DNA from: Christensenella sp. UBA6345 | GTDB lineage: Bacteria > Bacillota > Clostridia > Christensenellales > UBA1242 | DNA: 20,051 bases | Direction of reading: 5' to 3' | NCBI GenBank assembly: GCA_002437945.1 | Contig: DJSB01000031.1 | Coordinates: 1-20,051, forward strand | Shown here: piece by piece, positions 1 to 7,253 of the stretch | Numbering within the stretch: position 1 is the first letter of the stretch | Layout: every line of letters starts with the position of its first letter | Notes under the pieces: generated by a model | Seen by the model: only the letters and a program-made list of their open reading frames with translations | What the model was told of the DNA's origin: nothing | Databases searched by the model: none | Made by a program: the position numbers and the translations under genes

Positions 1-50
1 TTCGACTCCGCTTACGCTACGTTTTAGAACTGACAAGTATAAGGTGAATA
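1..50. repeat. Partial dispersed repeat at the left window edge
   Basis: The first bases read ttcgactccgcttacgctac, which resembles the stretch ttcgactccgttagacttcg at 5650-5669 inside repeat unit C. The expected upstream part of the unit (the GATTCC box and hairpin) would lie before base 1. The downstream GCTCAGAATGACA box is present only in degraded form (a run ending in actgaca at about 28-34). I read this as a truncated, diverged copy. Only about 20 bases are convincingly alike, so it could be chance in part. Confidence 0.45.
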
Positions 51-59
51 TATAGATAA

Positions 60-90
60 CAAAAAGGTACTAGAATTAACTAGTACCTTA
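60..90 (-). terminator. Intrinsic terminator of the DUF5722-like lipoprotein gene
   Basis: A perfect 10-bp inverted repeat, aaggtactag (64-73) and ctagtacctt (80-89), encloses a 6-nt loop. Read on the minus strand the stem is followed by TTTTTGTT. It lies about 20 bases past the stop codon of the minus-strand gene ending at 111. Confidence 0.85.
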
Positions 91-110
91 TTTATATTTA
101 ATTTATTAGT

Positions 111-2087
111 TTAATCTACTATACGAGTAATTATATTATCATAGAATTGTTCGTCTGAAATAGCATTCCAGTCGAATCGACTTGGGCATATACCCATAAC
201 ATCTTTCCAAGTACTTACATTGCCAGCATCTTTTCCATAAGTTATACCATTCATTGCCCAACCTATTTCTTTAAGATAACCATCGATAAATTCTTCTTGA
301 GTGTGTTGGGTATCGACATACTTATATACGTCATAAGCAGGTTTTTGCACTTCCATATTGTATGTATACAATCCAAAGTATGCACTTTCGCCTGGGTTGT
401 CAATAAGTCTATAATATATAAGTGCTTTTATACAACTTAAGTTGGCACATTTATAATATATATAAGTTATTCCTGCGGCTTGTTGTCTACGTTGAAGATC
501 TAGAGTTTCTTGTGCAATAGGAGATGATGAAGATACACCACCTTCAGTAATGTAAACATCTCTTACATTACCAAAATATCTTTTTGCACTCTGCTCTAAA
601 TATAATTGTAATATCTCTAGATTAGTCCATGTTAGTGCAAAAGAAGTAAGTGATCCATTAACACTACCACCAGCAACGTCATCATACCAGAAGTTAGGCA
701 CTGTTAAGTTACGTCCATATGGATGAGCAGCAATACCCCAGTTATAGTTGCCTTCTTTTAGTGTCTTTGAACATAATAAATCTAATATTTCTTTTACGCT
801 ATAATCTCCGCCCTTACCAGCCCAATAGTGTGAGATTGAAACAAGAACGGTAGTTTCTTTACAATATTTTTTAAGTGCTATATTGGCTATACGCATTTGA
901 CGTTCGTATTCTTCGACATAATCGTTAAGTGATAATGCAGATTGAGTAGGCGAAACAATATTGTTCCAAGAACCAGACAAGTCTATTTCATTACCGATAA
1001 CATAAGTCTGAACTCTACCATATTTAAAGTTGGCTGTTTCGGTACAATATCTTTTACCTAAAAATTCCATAAATGCAGCCCAATAGCCTGCACCATATTC
1101 ATTGGCGGTGTTAAGTTGGACATATTTTGATTTAGCAACACTAGCAGTTGCTGGATATGTCAAAAAGTATGGTTGAATATACTTATCTGCCACATTGTGC
1201 ATAAGCATAATGATAGTCATACGGACATTCTCGCTAGTATAAGTCTTAATCAAAGAATCATAATATGGAAGATAACTACTATTATCTGTCCTAAAGTAAT
1301 ATTTTTTACCATTATAAATAATACTTTCTGCTTTTTCTGTAGTAACATCATTACCACTAGCATCTAGTCTATGTATATACAATTGTCCATTAATTTTTTC
1401 TTCCCTATAGTTAATAGGTGTAATCAATCCAGTAGATTCATTATACAATTCGTTAGGGACAATCATATTATCTATTAAGAAATTAATTTCGGTGTAACTA
1501 CAACCCAAATCTGCTACTCTGTCAGTGTATCTATCATCACACATTAAACCTTTTAAGTTGGTAGGTTGAGTAGGGTCTGCGTCTTTACTAATAGGTTCGA
1601 TATCAGTGCAATACAATGGTCCTGCCATAATATCGCCCGCATCGTCCAAGACATAGTATTTTTTATATACACCATCGTTGCCGTCAATGTCATATCTATC
1701 CAAAGTAATAACATTATCTTCGCCACCTTCAATAACTGTAACTTCTTGTGGGTCAAACACTATATCATCAGACAAACCAGTATTTTCTTCCCCATAAAGA
1801 TATTGATAAGGATTAAGTGAAACAAGGTTGGCTTTTGTACCTACATCTCCTACACCACTTACTTTAATAGTTATAGAATTTAAAGACGATGTGATATTAA
1901 AATCATAATCAGGTTGAGATTCACCATTATCATCTTCGTCATAACCACTATCAATATCAAAGTCAATAGGGTTAAAAGTACAACCAGCAAACACAAAAGA
2001 AAAAGACAACAATACAATCAATATTAAACTTATATGCTTAAGTTTTTCTCTCACGTTATAATTCGTGCCTACAATTACTAGGCACAC
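111..2087 (-). CDS. Lipoprotein with glycoside-hydrolase-like TIM barrel (DUF5722-like)
   Basis: Probable surface-anchored carbohydrate-active protein of 658 residues. A lipoprotein signal is visible: basic residues 13-17, a hydrophobic stretch to 34, and lipobox FAGC with Cys36. An acidic linker follows (about 43-62), then a beta-rich region (65-160). The barrel-like part holds IGNE at 364-367, HPYGRN at 455-460 and ITEGGV at 513-518. A Glu after Asn on one strand and a second Glu on a later strand is the acid/base and nucleophile arrangement of clan GH-A glycosidases, and I recognise the overall pattern as DUF5722. The substrate is unknown and activity is inferred. The start is unsure: the GTG at 2087 is only 1 nt from an AGGAG (2090-2094), while an in-frame GTG at 2054 would give a more typical 25-residue signal but lacks a ribosome site. 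Transcribed alone, divergently from the ABC gene at 2288. Confidence 0.75.
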   Translation of the reverse strand: MCLVIVGTNYNVREKLKHISLILIVLLSFSFVFAGCTFNPIDFDIDSGYDEDDNGESQPDYDFNITSSLNSITIKVSGVGDVGTKANLVSLNPYQYLYGEENTGLSDDIVFDPQEVTVIEGGEDNVITLDRYDIDGNDGVYKKYYVLDDAGDIMAGPLYCTDIEPISKDADPTQPTNLKGLMCDDRYTDRVADLGCSYTEINFLIDNMIVPNELYNESTGLITPINYREEKINGQLYIHRLDASGNDVTTEKAESIIYNGKKYYFRTDNSSYLPYYDSLIKTYTSENVRMTIIMLMHNVADKYIQPYFLTYPATASVAKSKYVQLNTANEYGAGYWAAFMEFLGKRYCTETANFKYGRVQTYVIGNEIDLSGSWNNIVSPTQSALSLNDYVEEYERQMRIANIALKKYCKETTVLVSISHYWAGKGGDYSVKEILDLLCSKTLKEGNYNWGIAAHPYGRNLTVPNFWYDDVAGGSVNGSLTSFALTWTNLEILQLYLEQSAKRYFGNVRDVYITEGGVSSSSPIAQETLDLQRRQQAAGITYIYYKCANLSCIKALIYYRLIDNPGESAYFGLYTYNMEVQKPAYDVYKYVDTQHTQEEFIDGYLKEIGWAMNGITYGKDAGNVSTWKDVMGICPSRFDWNAISDEQFYDNIITRIVD

Positions 2088-2287
2088 ACTCCTAATATTA
2101 ATACATATATTATATATAATATATGAAAATTTATCATTTGATACTATAAAATGCTAAAATTTGCCAATATTTTTAGATATTTTACTAAAAAAATCAAACT
2201 TGTATTGATATAAATTATATTCTATTAAAAACCTAATATATTTTTCGCAAAATGAAGTAAAATAATCATATAAGTGTGAGGAAAAAT
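2088..2287. other. Divergent intergenic region
   Basis: This 200-base, very AT-rich gap separates two divergently transcribed genes and must hold both promoters. I see several A/T-only hexamers that could be -10 boxes but no -35/-10 pair good enough to call on either strand. A GAGG at 2278-2281, 6 nt before the ATG at 2288, is the ribosome site of the ABC gene. Confidence 0.5.
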
Positions 2288-5122
2288 ATGCTAGAGTTAA
2301 TCAATGTATCAAAGATATACAAAACAAAAAGTGAAGATGTTCACGCCTTAAATAAAGTTAATTTATACTTCCCTAACAAGGGACTTGTTTTTGTTACAGG
2401 TAAAAGTGGAAGTGGTAAAACTACCCTACTTAATGTTATAGGTGGTTTAGATGATTTTAGCGAAGGCGAAATTATAATCAAAGATAAAAGCACAAAAGAT
2501 TTTACCAAAGCAGATTATGACAGTTATCGTAATACCTTTTTGGGTTTCGTGTTCCAAGAATACAACTTGCTAGATAATATGACTATATCCAAAAATATTA
2601 GTCTTGCTACCGAATTGCAAGGATTGAAAGACGACCCAAAACGTGTAGAAGAAATATTAAAAGAAGTAGACCTAGTAGACGTAGGCGATCGTAAGCCACA
2701 AGAATTGTCTGGTGGACAACGACAAAGAGTGGCTATAGCAAGAGCGATTATCAAAAACCCTGACATTATACTAGCGGACGAACCTACTGGAGCACTAGAT
2801 ACCGCCAATGGTATACAAGTTATTAATCTACTTAAAAAATTGTCAAAGACAAAATTGGTTATTGTAGTATCGCACAACCTAGAACTTGCTAATCAATATG
2901 CAGACCGTATTATTGAACTTGAAGATGGTAATGTAAAAAGCGATATTACTATAGACATAGAAAAACGTAAGCACAGAAATGTAAAAAGCAACAAAGAAGT
3001 AGTAAGTATTAAACGTGGTGCAGACTTAAAAGAAAAAGACCTTTTAGAAATAAAAGATGCAGTTAAAAAAGGTAAATCTATACAAGTAATAGATAACATC
3101 AACATTATAAAAAAGAAGACAAAAGTTGATAGAGACAATATAGATTATAAGACCCATCCATTTATAAAAACCAAGATGAAATTTTGGGATACAATCAAAT
3201 TAGGACTGGCAGCATTTAAAGGAAAAACAATGAGATTGGTAGTTACTATACTACTATCTGCATTAGCATTTTCCGTATTTGGTATGTTTGACGCAATGTC
3301 CATATTTGACGAAAATCGTCTTACAACCAACACTCTTAAATCTGCTATTACTCCATCAGTAACCTTAACTACTGTTGTTAAAGAAGACGGCGACTCGTAT
3401 GATATTAAAGCGGGAGATCCAATTATTAACTCTTTGGCTGGTCAAACAAAATATAGTGTAAAAGGTGTATATGACTCTTACTTCGTAGGCAAAAACCCTA
3501 CTCCTAGAGAAATGAGTAACAACACAAAAGACTACAATATAAGTAAATATTATTATTACAAAAATTTAAAAGGTGTAGTTGAATTTACACAAGAAGATGT
3601 TAACAATTATCACTTTAAAGTAACATATGGACGTATGCCTGATGCTTATGACGAAATAGCAATTCCAGAATATTATGCTTACTGTATGCTTAACTGGAAT
3701 TATATTAACAGTGAACTGGTAACTCCTACTAAATTAAGTGAAATAGTTAATGAAGAAAATCCTTTAACTTTAACACTTGGTAGTACAGCAAGCAGAGCCA
3801 CATATAAAATCGTAGGTATAGTAAAAACCCATGATATTGACAAAAAGTTTAATGTTTTGTACAAGAACTATGAATCTAATAGCACTTTATTACAAAATGA
3901 ATATTTAAATTACATTAACAACGGATATTTCCTATATGGATTCGTTAAACCCGGATTTATTAATTATTGTATCAAACAATACAATACGCTTACCGAATAC
4001 AAGAGTGGTTTCGGATACAAAATTGGTGGATTAAGCAACACCTTTACACAGTTCCACAATTTCAATGATTTAACCAATTTAACTGAAAATTATGTATTCT
4101 TTAATAATAGTAAGACCAAACTAGAAACTAACGAACTTATGTTGGACGTATCGTTATTCGACAAAATTTATTCACAAGAAATTGATGAATTAAAACAAAT
4201 CGCAAGCAACACATCAGAATTTAGCGGATACTCTGAAGAAATAGATTATGACTTTGCACAGATAAAAAATAAAAACCGCACCGCTAAAGAAAAAATTGAA
4301 TACTTAAATCATGCAATCGGATTGCTTACAGAAATTCAAGACAAAATAGATCAAGTAAATAACGTTACTAGAAAACAAAGTATATTTATAAAAGATGTAA
4401 AAATTAGAAAACTAGACACTTCAAAATCAGTTGCTAAAGAAATCAAAATTCCAGATGGCAACTTTAAAGTAGTAGGTTTCTACACTGGCAGTACAATTTC
4501 GGCTAGTAAAAGTGCCGTAATGACTATATCAAGTATGCAAAATATAGCCATCAACATACAACAAGGCAATTATTCAAGTATACTAGCAACCAATCTTGGC
4601 AATGGCAAAATCAATGTTCTTTCTAGCATATTTATGAAAGATTCTGGAGTAACCTACTCTTGTCAAAACAACACTATCGCTATGATTAAAATCAATAAAG
4701 ATTTCTTCCAAAAATTATCTTATTTATTCTTAATCATATCTGCCCTATTCGCACTATTTAGTATAGCAATGTTTGCCAACTTCATTAGTGTAAGTATACG
4801 TAACAAATACAACGAAATAGGTATCCTACGTGCCCTAGGTGCTAGAAGTGTAGAGATATTAAAAATGTTTGTAGTAGAAAGTGTTACACTTGCATTAATC
4901 AATGCTGTAGTTGCTTCAATTATTGGCGCATTTGGCTGTGTATTTATTAATTTCTTCTTATCTAAATATTTGAATTTCTATATTCCTATAGCATTATTCG
5001 GTATACGACAAGTATTAGTAATATTTGGATTAAGTCTACTAGTTGCAGTTATTTCTGCTAGTCGTCCAATAATTAAGATATCGAAGAAAAAACCAGTAGA
5101 AATTATTTCTAGATCATTATAA
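2288..5122 (+). CDS. MacB-type ABC transporter, ATPase fused to FtsX-like permease
   Basis: A single-chain ABC protein of 944 residues at the cytoplasmic membrane. The N-terminal ATPase (1 to about 215) has Walker A GKSGSGKT (38-45), Q-loop Gln90, signature LSGGQ (140-144), Walker B IILADEP (160-166) and switch His196. A highly charged linker (about 215-295) leads to the first membrane helix (about 314-336). A large outside domain (about 340-805) follows, then three C-terminal helices with the FtsX-type motif NEIGILRALGAR (about 842-853). This is the MacB/LolCDE (type VII) layout, whose known members transmit ATP hydrolysis to periplasmic or surface steps such as lipoprotein release, peptide export or resistance. 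The outside domain is roughly twice that of MacB. I chose ATG 2288 over an in-frame GTG at 2276 because GAGG lies 6 nt before it. No sensor kinase is adjacent, and the substrate is unknown. Confidence 0.9.
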   Translation: MLELINVSKIYKTKSEDVHALNKVNLYFPNKGLVFVTGKSGSGKTTLLNVIGGLDDFSEGEIIIKDKSTKDFTKADYDSYRNTFLGFVFQEYNLLDNMTISKNISLATELQGLKDDPKRVEEILKEVDLVDVGDRKPQELSGGQRQRVAIARAIIKNPDIILADEPTGALDTANGIQVINLLKKLSKTKLVIVVSHNLELANQYADRIIELEDGNVKSDITIDIEKRKHRNVKSNKEVVSIKRGADLKEKDLLEIKDAVKKGKSIQVIDNINIIKKKTKVDRDNIDYKTHPFIKTKMKFWDTIKLGLAAFKGKTMRLVVTILLSALAFSVFGMFDAMSIFDENRLTTNTLKSAITPSVTLTTVVKEDGDSYDIKAGDPIINSLAGQTKYSVKGVYDSYFVGKNPTPREMSNNTKDYNISKYYYYKNLKGVVEFTQEDVNNYHFKVTYGRMPDAYDEIAIPEYYAYCMLNWNYINSELVTPTKLSEIVNEENPLTLTLGSTASRATYKIVGIVKTHDIDKKFNVLYKNYESNSTLLQNEYLNYINNGYFLYGFVKPGFINYCIKQYNTLTEYKSGFGYKIGGLSNTFTQFHNFNDLTNLTENYVFFNNSKTKLETNELMLDVSLFDKIYSQEIDELKQIASNTSEFSGYSEEIDYDFAQIKNKNRTAKEKIEYLNHAIGLLTEIQDKIDQVNNVTRKQSIFIKDVKIRKLDTSKSVAKEIKIPDGNFKVVGFYTGSTISASKSAVMTISSMQNIAINIQQGNYSSILATNLGNGKINVLSSIFMKDSGVTYSCQNNTIAMIKINKDFFQKLSYLFLIISALFALFSIAMFANFISVSIRNKYNEIGILRALGARSVEILKMFVVESVTLALINAVVASIIGAFGCVFINFFLSKYLNFYIPIALFGIRQVLVIFGLSLLVAVISASRPIIKISKKKPVEIISRSL

Positions 5123-5127
5123 TAAAG

Positions 5128-5160
5128 AAAAGTATAGTATTAAATGTACTATACTTTTTT
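5128..5160 (+). terminator. Intrinsic terminator of the MacB-type gene
   Basis: A 12-bp inverted repeat, aaaagtatagta (5128-5139) and tactatactttt (5147-5158), has a 7-nt loop and ends in a T run. It lies 5 bases after the stop codon. Confidence 0.85.
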
Positions 5161-5240
5161 ATTTATAATTATAATAACGTCATAATTAATCACTACTATA
5201 CTAAATCTTACTCCCCTACATTCTAGCCAGACATCAGATA

Positions 5241-5269
5241 TTGACACCCACACATAAATGTGTTATTAT
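5241..5269 (+). promoter_or_regulatory. Sigma-A-type promoter-like sequence upstream of the repeat cluster
   Basis: TTGACA (5241-5246), a 17-nt spacer and TATTAT (5264-5269) preceded by TG at 5261-5262 form an almost ideal extended promoter. Its -10 lies in the first copy of the 26-bp direct repeat. Nothing is coded for the next 490 bases. Transcription from here would run through the repeat units toward the gene at 5762. The spacer contains the palindrome acacataaatgtgt, which also occurs at the end of repeat unit C, so the promoter may itself be repeat-derived. Confidence 0.5.
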
Positions 5270-5283
5270 TAAATTAGTTATGG
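5258..5283 (+). repeat. 26-bp direct repeat, left copy
   Basis: Positions 5258-5283 are identical base for base to 5726-5751. The match begins atgtgttatt and ends agttatgg, with different bases on either side. The copies are 468 bp apart and bracket the three hairpin repeat units. Confidence 0.9.
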
Positions 5284-5370
5284 CAATAATAACAATATAC
5301 CGCACACAAATTAATCATTACTTACAAAAATATATTTAATGCAATAGTTTATTATGTCAAGTTGTCTAAT

Positions 5371-5453
5371 CCCCGCCTGTCATTATGAGCAAAGTCAAAC
5401 TTGGAAGCATTAGCGAACAAGCGACAAACTTGTTTGTCGTAATCTAGGCGGGG
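5371..5453 (-). repeat. Hairpin repeat unit A (inverted)
   Basis: An 83-bp unit bounded by a perfect 8-bp inverted repeat, ccccgcct (5371-5378) and aggcgggg (5446-5453). On the minus strand it reads GATTAC (5444-5439), then a hairpin whose arms cgacaaac and gtttgtcg occupy 5439-5422, and ends GCTCATAATGACA (5390-5378). That order matches units B and C in the opposite orientation. Confidence 0.7.
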
Positions 5454-5484
5454 TTTAAATATGTGAGAATATTTACTTTGCGTT

Positions 5485-5575
5485 TTAGGATTCCGAAAGG
5501 TGCAAGCACACTTTCGATTTGACTAACATCAAATTTCGACTACACTGCGTTTCGCTCAGAATGACATATATAAAG
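5485..5575 (+). repeat. Hairpin repeat unit B
   Basis: GATTCC (5489-5494) is followed directly by a hairpin (5494-5516) with outer arms cgaaag and ctttcg and inner arms gtgc and gcac. A second small inverted repeat, tttga and tcaaa, lies at 5518-5533. The unit then carries ttcgactacactgcg and the box GCTCAGAATGACA (5554-5566). Upstream bases ttttaggattcc match unit C (ttttgggattcc). Confidence 0.75.
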
Positions 5576-5613
5576 TGTGCGTTAAAAAATGAAAATAGTA
5601 TAAACTGCACATT

Positions 5614-5701
5614 TTGGGATTCCAACAACTAATGTTGTTGCCCTACGGGTTCGACTCCGTTAGACTTCGCTCAGAATGACACACATAAATGTGTACGTTA
5701 T
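5614..5701 (+). repeat. Hairpin repeat unit C
   Basis: GATTCC (5618-5623) leads into a perfect 7-bp hairpin, caacaac (5623-5629) and gttgttg (5634-5640). After it come ccctacgggttcgactccg and the box GCTCAGAATGACA (5669-5681). The unit ends with the palindrome acacataaatgtgt. It is in the same orientation as unit B, about 129 bp downstream, and its hairpin sequence is unrelated to that of B. Confidence 0.75.
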
Positions 5702-5725
5702 GTAATTATTCGTGGTATATGCTTT

Positions 5726-5751
5726 ATGTGTTATTATTAAATTAGTTATGG
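5726..5751 (+). repeat. 26-bp direct repeat, right copy
   Basis: Identical to 5258-5283. This copy runs into GGAAGG (5750-5755), the ribosome site of the gene at 5762. It carries the same extended -10 (TG then TATTAT at 5732-5737), but the -35 position (5709-5714, ttcgtg) is poor, unlike the left copy. Confidence 0.9.
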
Positions 5752-5761
5752 AAGGTAAATT

Positions 5762-6097
5762 ATGACAAAAAGCGAACTTATTAAAAAATTAGAATTTATG
5801 GTAAAACAAATTGGAGTATTTCAAGCAACACTTACTGCTAAATATCCAAAACAAGCCAACGATATGCAAATAACCAATTTTATAAATTCTTCACAATTCG
5901 TAAAAAGTGATTTTGTAACAAGAATTGAACAATTGAAAAAGCATGATGGGGAAAATATTTCAAGTATATATTCAGAATTTTTATTAAAAAATATTGATAC
6001 TAATTTTAAGGCAGTCGAACTACATTTTAAAACATTAATGAATGATAATGTTATTAAATACCAACCAAGTGACCCAAATAAAACTAAATTAAGATAG
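5762..6097 (+). CDS. Small soluble protein of unknown function
   Basis: I do not recognise this 111-residue protein. It has no signal peptide or membrane helix. It is lysine-rich, reads as mostly alpha-helical with long amphipathic stretches (about 1-30, 40-60 and 65-95), and ends in a polar tail. ATG 5762 is preceded by GGAAGG with a 6-nt spacer, supporting this start. It is flanked by a repeat cluster upstream and its own terminator downstream, so it is a single-gene unit. Its promoter may be the extended -10 at 5729-5737 or the better promoter at 5241-5269 beyond the repeats. Base composition and codon use look like the neighbours. Confidence 0.7.
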   Translation: MTKSELIKKLEFMVKQIGVFQATLTAKYPKQANDMQITNFINSSQFVKSDFVTRIEQLKKHDGENISSIYSEFLLKNIDTNFKAVELHFKTLMNDNVIKYQPSDPNKTKLR

Positions 6098-6120
6098 TAT
6101 TTAAAGAGAAATATATTATA

Positions 6121-6156
6121 AAAAGCAAAAAGTATGATTTACTTTTTGCTTTTTGT
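6121..6156 (+). terminator. Intrinsic terminator after the small unknown gene
   Basis: A 14-bp inverted repeat, aaaagcaaaaagta (6121-6134) and tactttttgctttt (6140-6153), has a 5-nt loop. The right arm itself ends in T residues. It lies 24 bases past the TAG stop. Confidence 0.8.
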
Positions 6157-6174
6157 TTAGGATTAATATATTAT
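6146..6174 (+). promoter_or_regulatory. Possible promoter of the SGNH hydrolase gene
   Basis: TTGCTT (6146-6151), a 17-nt spacer and TATTAT (6169-6174) fit a sigma-A promoter, though the -35 is weak and lies inside the preceding terminator stem. It would give a leader of only about 13-15 nt before the ATG at 6194, with AAAGGA at 6182-6187 inside it. Confidence 0.3.
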
Positions 6175-6193
6175 TGTAATGAAAGGAATAATA

Positions 6194-7117
6194 ATGAAAA
6201 ACAAATTATTTATTATCATATTATCGCTAATTATATTAATATGCCCTACTTTTTTATTAACCGCATGTAAACATAACGAAAGTTATACACCTGTAGTTAT
6301 TATGGCTGGACAATCTAACATGGCTGGATGTACCCAAATCAAATATGTATCAAGTCAATATATAGGAGAAGATAGAGCCAATAATATCAGTACTACCAAT
6401 GAATATGTGCTAATTAGTGACAAAAACAATAACAATAATAAGTTTGATGGGGTTAACTTAAATTTTGGTAGCGACCAATACAGTTTTGGTCCTGAAGTCG
6501 GTATAGCAGAAACCTTATCTAAAAAATTTAATAACAAAACGAATAAAAAAATATATCTTATTAAATACGCAATTGGCGGAACTGATTTATATCATGATTG
6601 GCAAAGTCCAACCATGACAAATACCGAACAAGGCGGTTACCTTTTTAGTCAATTAACTGAATATGTTGACACAATGTTTAATCAGTTAAATGATGAAGGC
6701 TTAAATCCAAAGTTAGTAGCAATATTATGGATGCAAGGTGAAAATGATGCAATGACCGAAATTAAAGCCAAAGACTATGGCAATAATTTAAAAATGTTTG
6801 TTAATGATTTAAGAATAAAATACAACAAATACGCAACCACTAAAAAACTAAACTTTATAGATGCTTATATAAATTCACACTTTGAATATCACGATATAGT
6901 AAATAGTGAAAAAAAGAAATTTGCTAAACTATCTAAATATAATTATTGTCTTAACACACTAGCACCAAACCTTGTTATAGATGGCGTAAATGGATTAACA
7001 ACAACATTAGAAGATAGTTATGCAATAGGTCCAATAGACCCTAATCATTATGACTCATTAAGCATGCTAAAACTAGGAAATATGATGGGCGAACAATTAT
7101 TAAAACTAATAAAATAA
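6194..7117 (+). CDS. Lipoprotein SGNH hydrolase, sialate O-acetylesterase-like
   Basis: Predicted surface-anchored carbohydrate esterase of 307 residues that would remove acetyl groups from sialic acid or plant-type glycans. A lipoprotein signal (residues 1-25) ends in lipobox LTAC with Cys25. Near the N-terminus of the mature protein is GQSNMAG with nucleophile Ser41, the signature of the SASA/DUF303 and CE6 families. WMQGEND (179-185) is the conserved central block, with Asn where Ser, Thr or Ala is usual. DPNH (282-285) supplies the catalytic Asp and His. The length fits a single SASA domain. I prefer ATG 6194 to the in-frame ATG at 6179, because AAAGGA precedes it by 6 nt and the shorter form gives a normal signal peptide. 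It sits between terminators, so it is monocistronic. The exact substrate cannot be read from sequence. Confidence 0.85.
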   Translation: MKNKLFIIILSLIILICPTFLLTACKHNESYTPVVIMAGQSNMAGCTQIKYVSSQYIGEDRANNISTTNEYVLISDKNNNNNKFDGVNLNFGSDQYSFGPEVGIAETLSKKFNNKTNKKIYLIKYAIGGTDLYHDWQSPTMTNTEQGGYLFSQLTEYVDTMFNQLNDEGLNPKLVAILWMQGENDAMTEIKAKDYGNNLKMFVNDLRIKYNKYATTKKLNFIDAYINSHFEYHDIVNSEKKKFAKLSKYNYCLNTLAPNLVIDGVNGLTTTLEDSYAIGPIDPNHYDSLSMLKLGNMMGEQLLKLIK

Positions 7118-7139
7118 CAATATTTTATTATTAAATATG

Positions 7140-7181
7140 GAGAATTAATACTTTATTATAAAGTTTTTATTCTCTTTTTTT
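7140..7181 (+). terminator. Intrinsic terminator of the SGNH hydrolase gene
   Basis: Outer arms gagaat (7140-7145) and attctc (7169-7174) and inner arms acttta (7150-7155) and taaagt (7159-7164) make a two-step hairpin, followed by a T run from 7175. Confidence 0.75.
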
Positions 7182-7200
7182 ATTAATTAAAGTTAATAAA

Positions 7201-7229
7201 TTGACTTTAAAATTTTTACGTGATATATT
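7201..7229 (+). promoter_or_regulatory. Promoter of the poly-Asp-tail membrane protein gene
   Basis: TTGACT (7201-7206), a 17-nt spacer and TATATT (7224-7229) with TG at 7221-7222 form a good extended sigma-A promoter. It lies just after the preceding terminator. AAAGGAG (7242-7248) sits 5 nt before the ATG at 7254. Confidence 0.7.
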
Positions 7230-7253
7230 TTTAATAACATTAAAGGAGTTATT

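Larger units (their letters stand above)
5162..5761. other. 600-bp non-coding region with clustered hairpin repeats
   Basis: No credible gene lies here. From left to right it holds: plain AT-rich DNA (5162-5240); a strong promoter-like sequence (5241-5269); the first copy of a 26-bp direct repeat (5258-5283); AT-rich DNA (5284-5370); repeat unit A, inverted (5371-5453); unit B (5485-5575); unit C (5614-5701); and the second 26-bp copy (5726-5751) beside the ribosome site of the next gene. The repeat units are markedly richer in G and C than the surrounding DNA, which suggests they arrived separately. Confidence 0.7.

Noticed and set aside
1173..1820. Open frames on the plus strand inside the DUF5722-like gene (for example 1173-1367, 1566-1820)
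   Set aside because: They lie opposite a gene with clear domain motifs, have no ribosome site and read as low-complexity hydrophobic sequence, as expected of antisense frames in AT-rich DNA.
2276..2287. GTG at 2276 as start of the MacB-type gene
   Set aside because: The GTG overlaps the GAGG ribosome site that serves the ATG at 2288, and ABC ATPases of this kind begin MLELINVSKIY.
5371..5453. Insertion sequence or complete MITE with unit A's 8-bp terminal repeats as transposon ends
   Set aside because: No transposase is present, no short target duplication abuts the unit, and units B and C lack these terminal repeats.
5371..5701. CRISPR array
   Set aside because: Three units in mixed orientation with unequal spacing and diverged sequence, without constant short repeats or cas genes.
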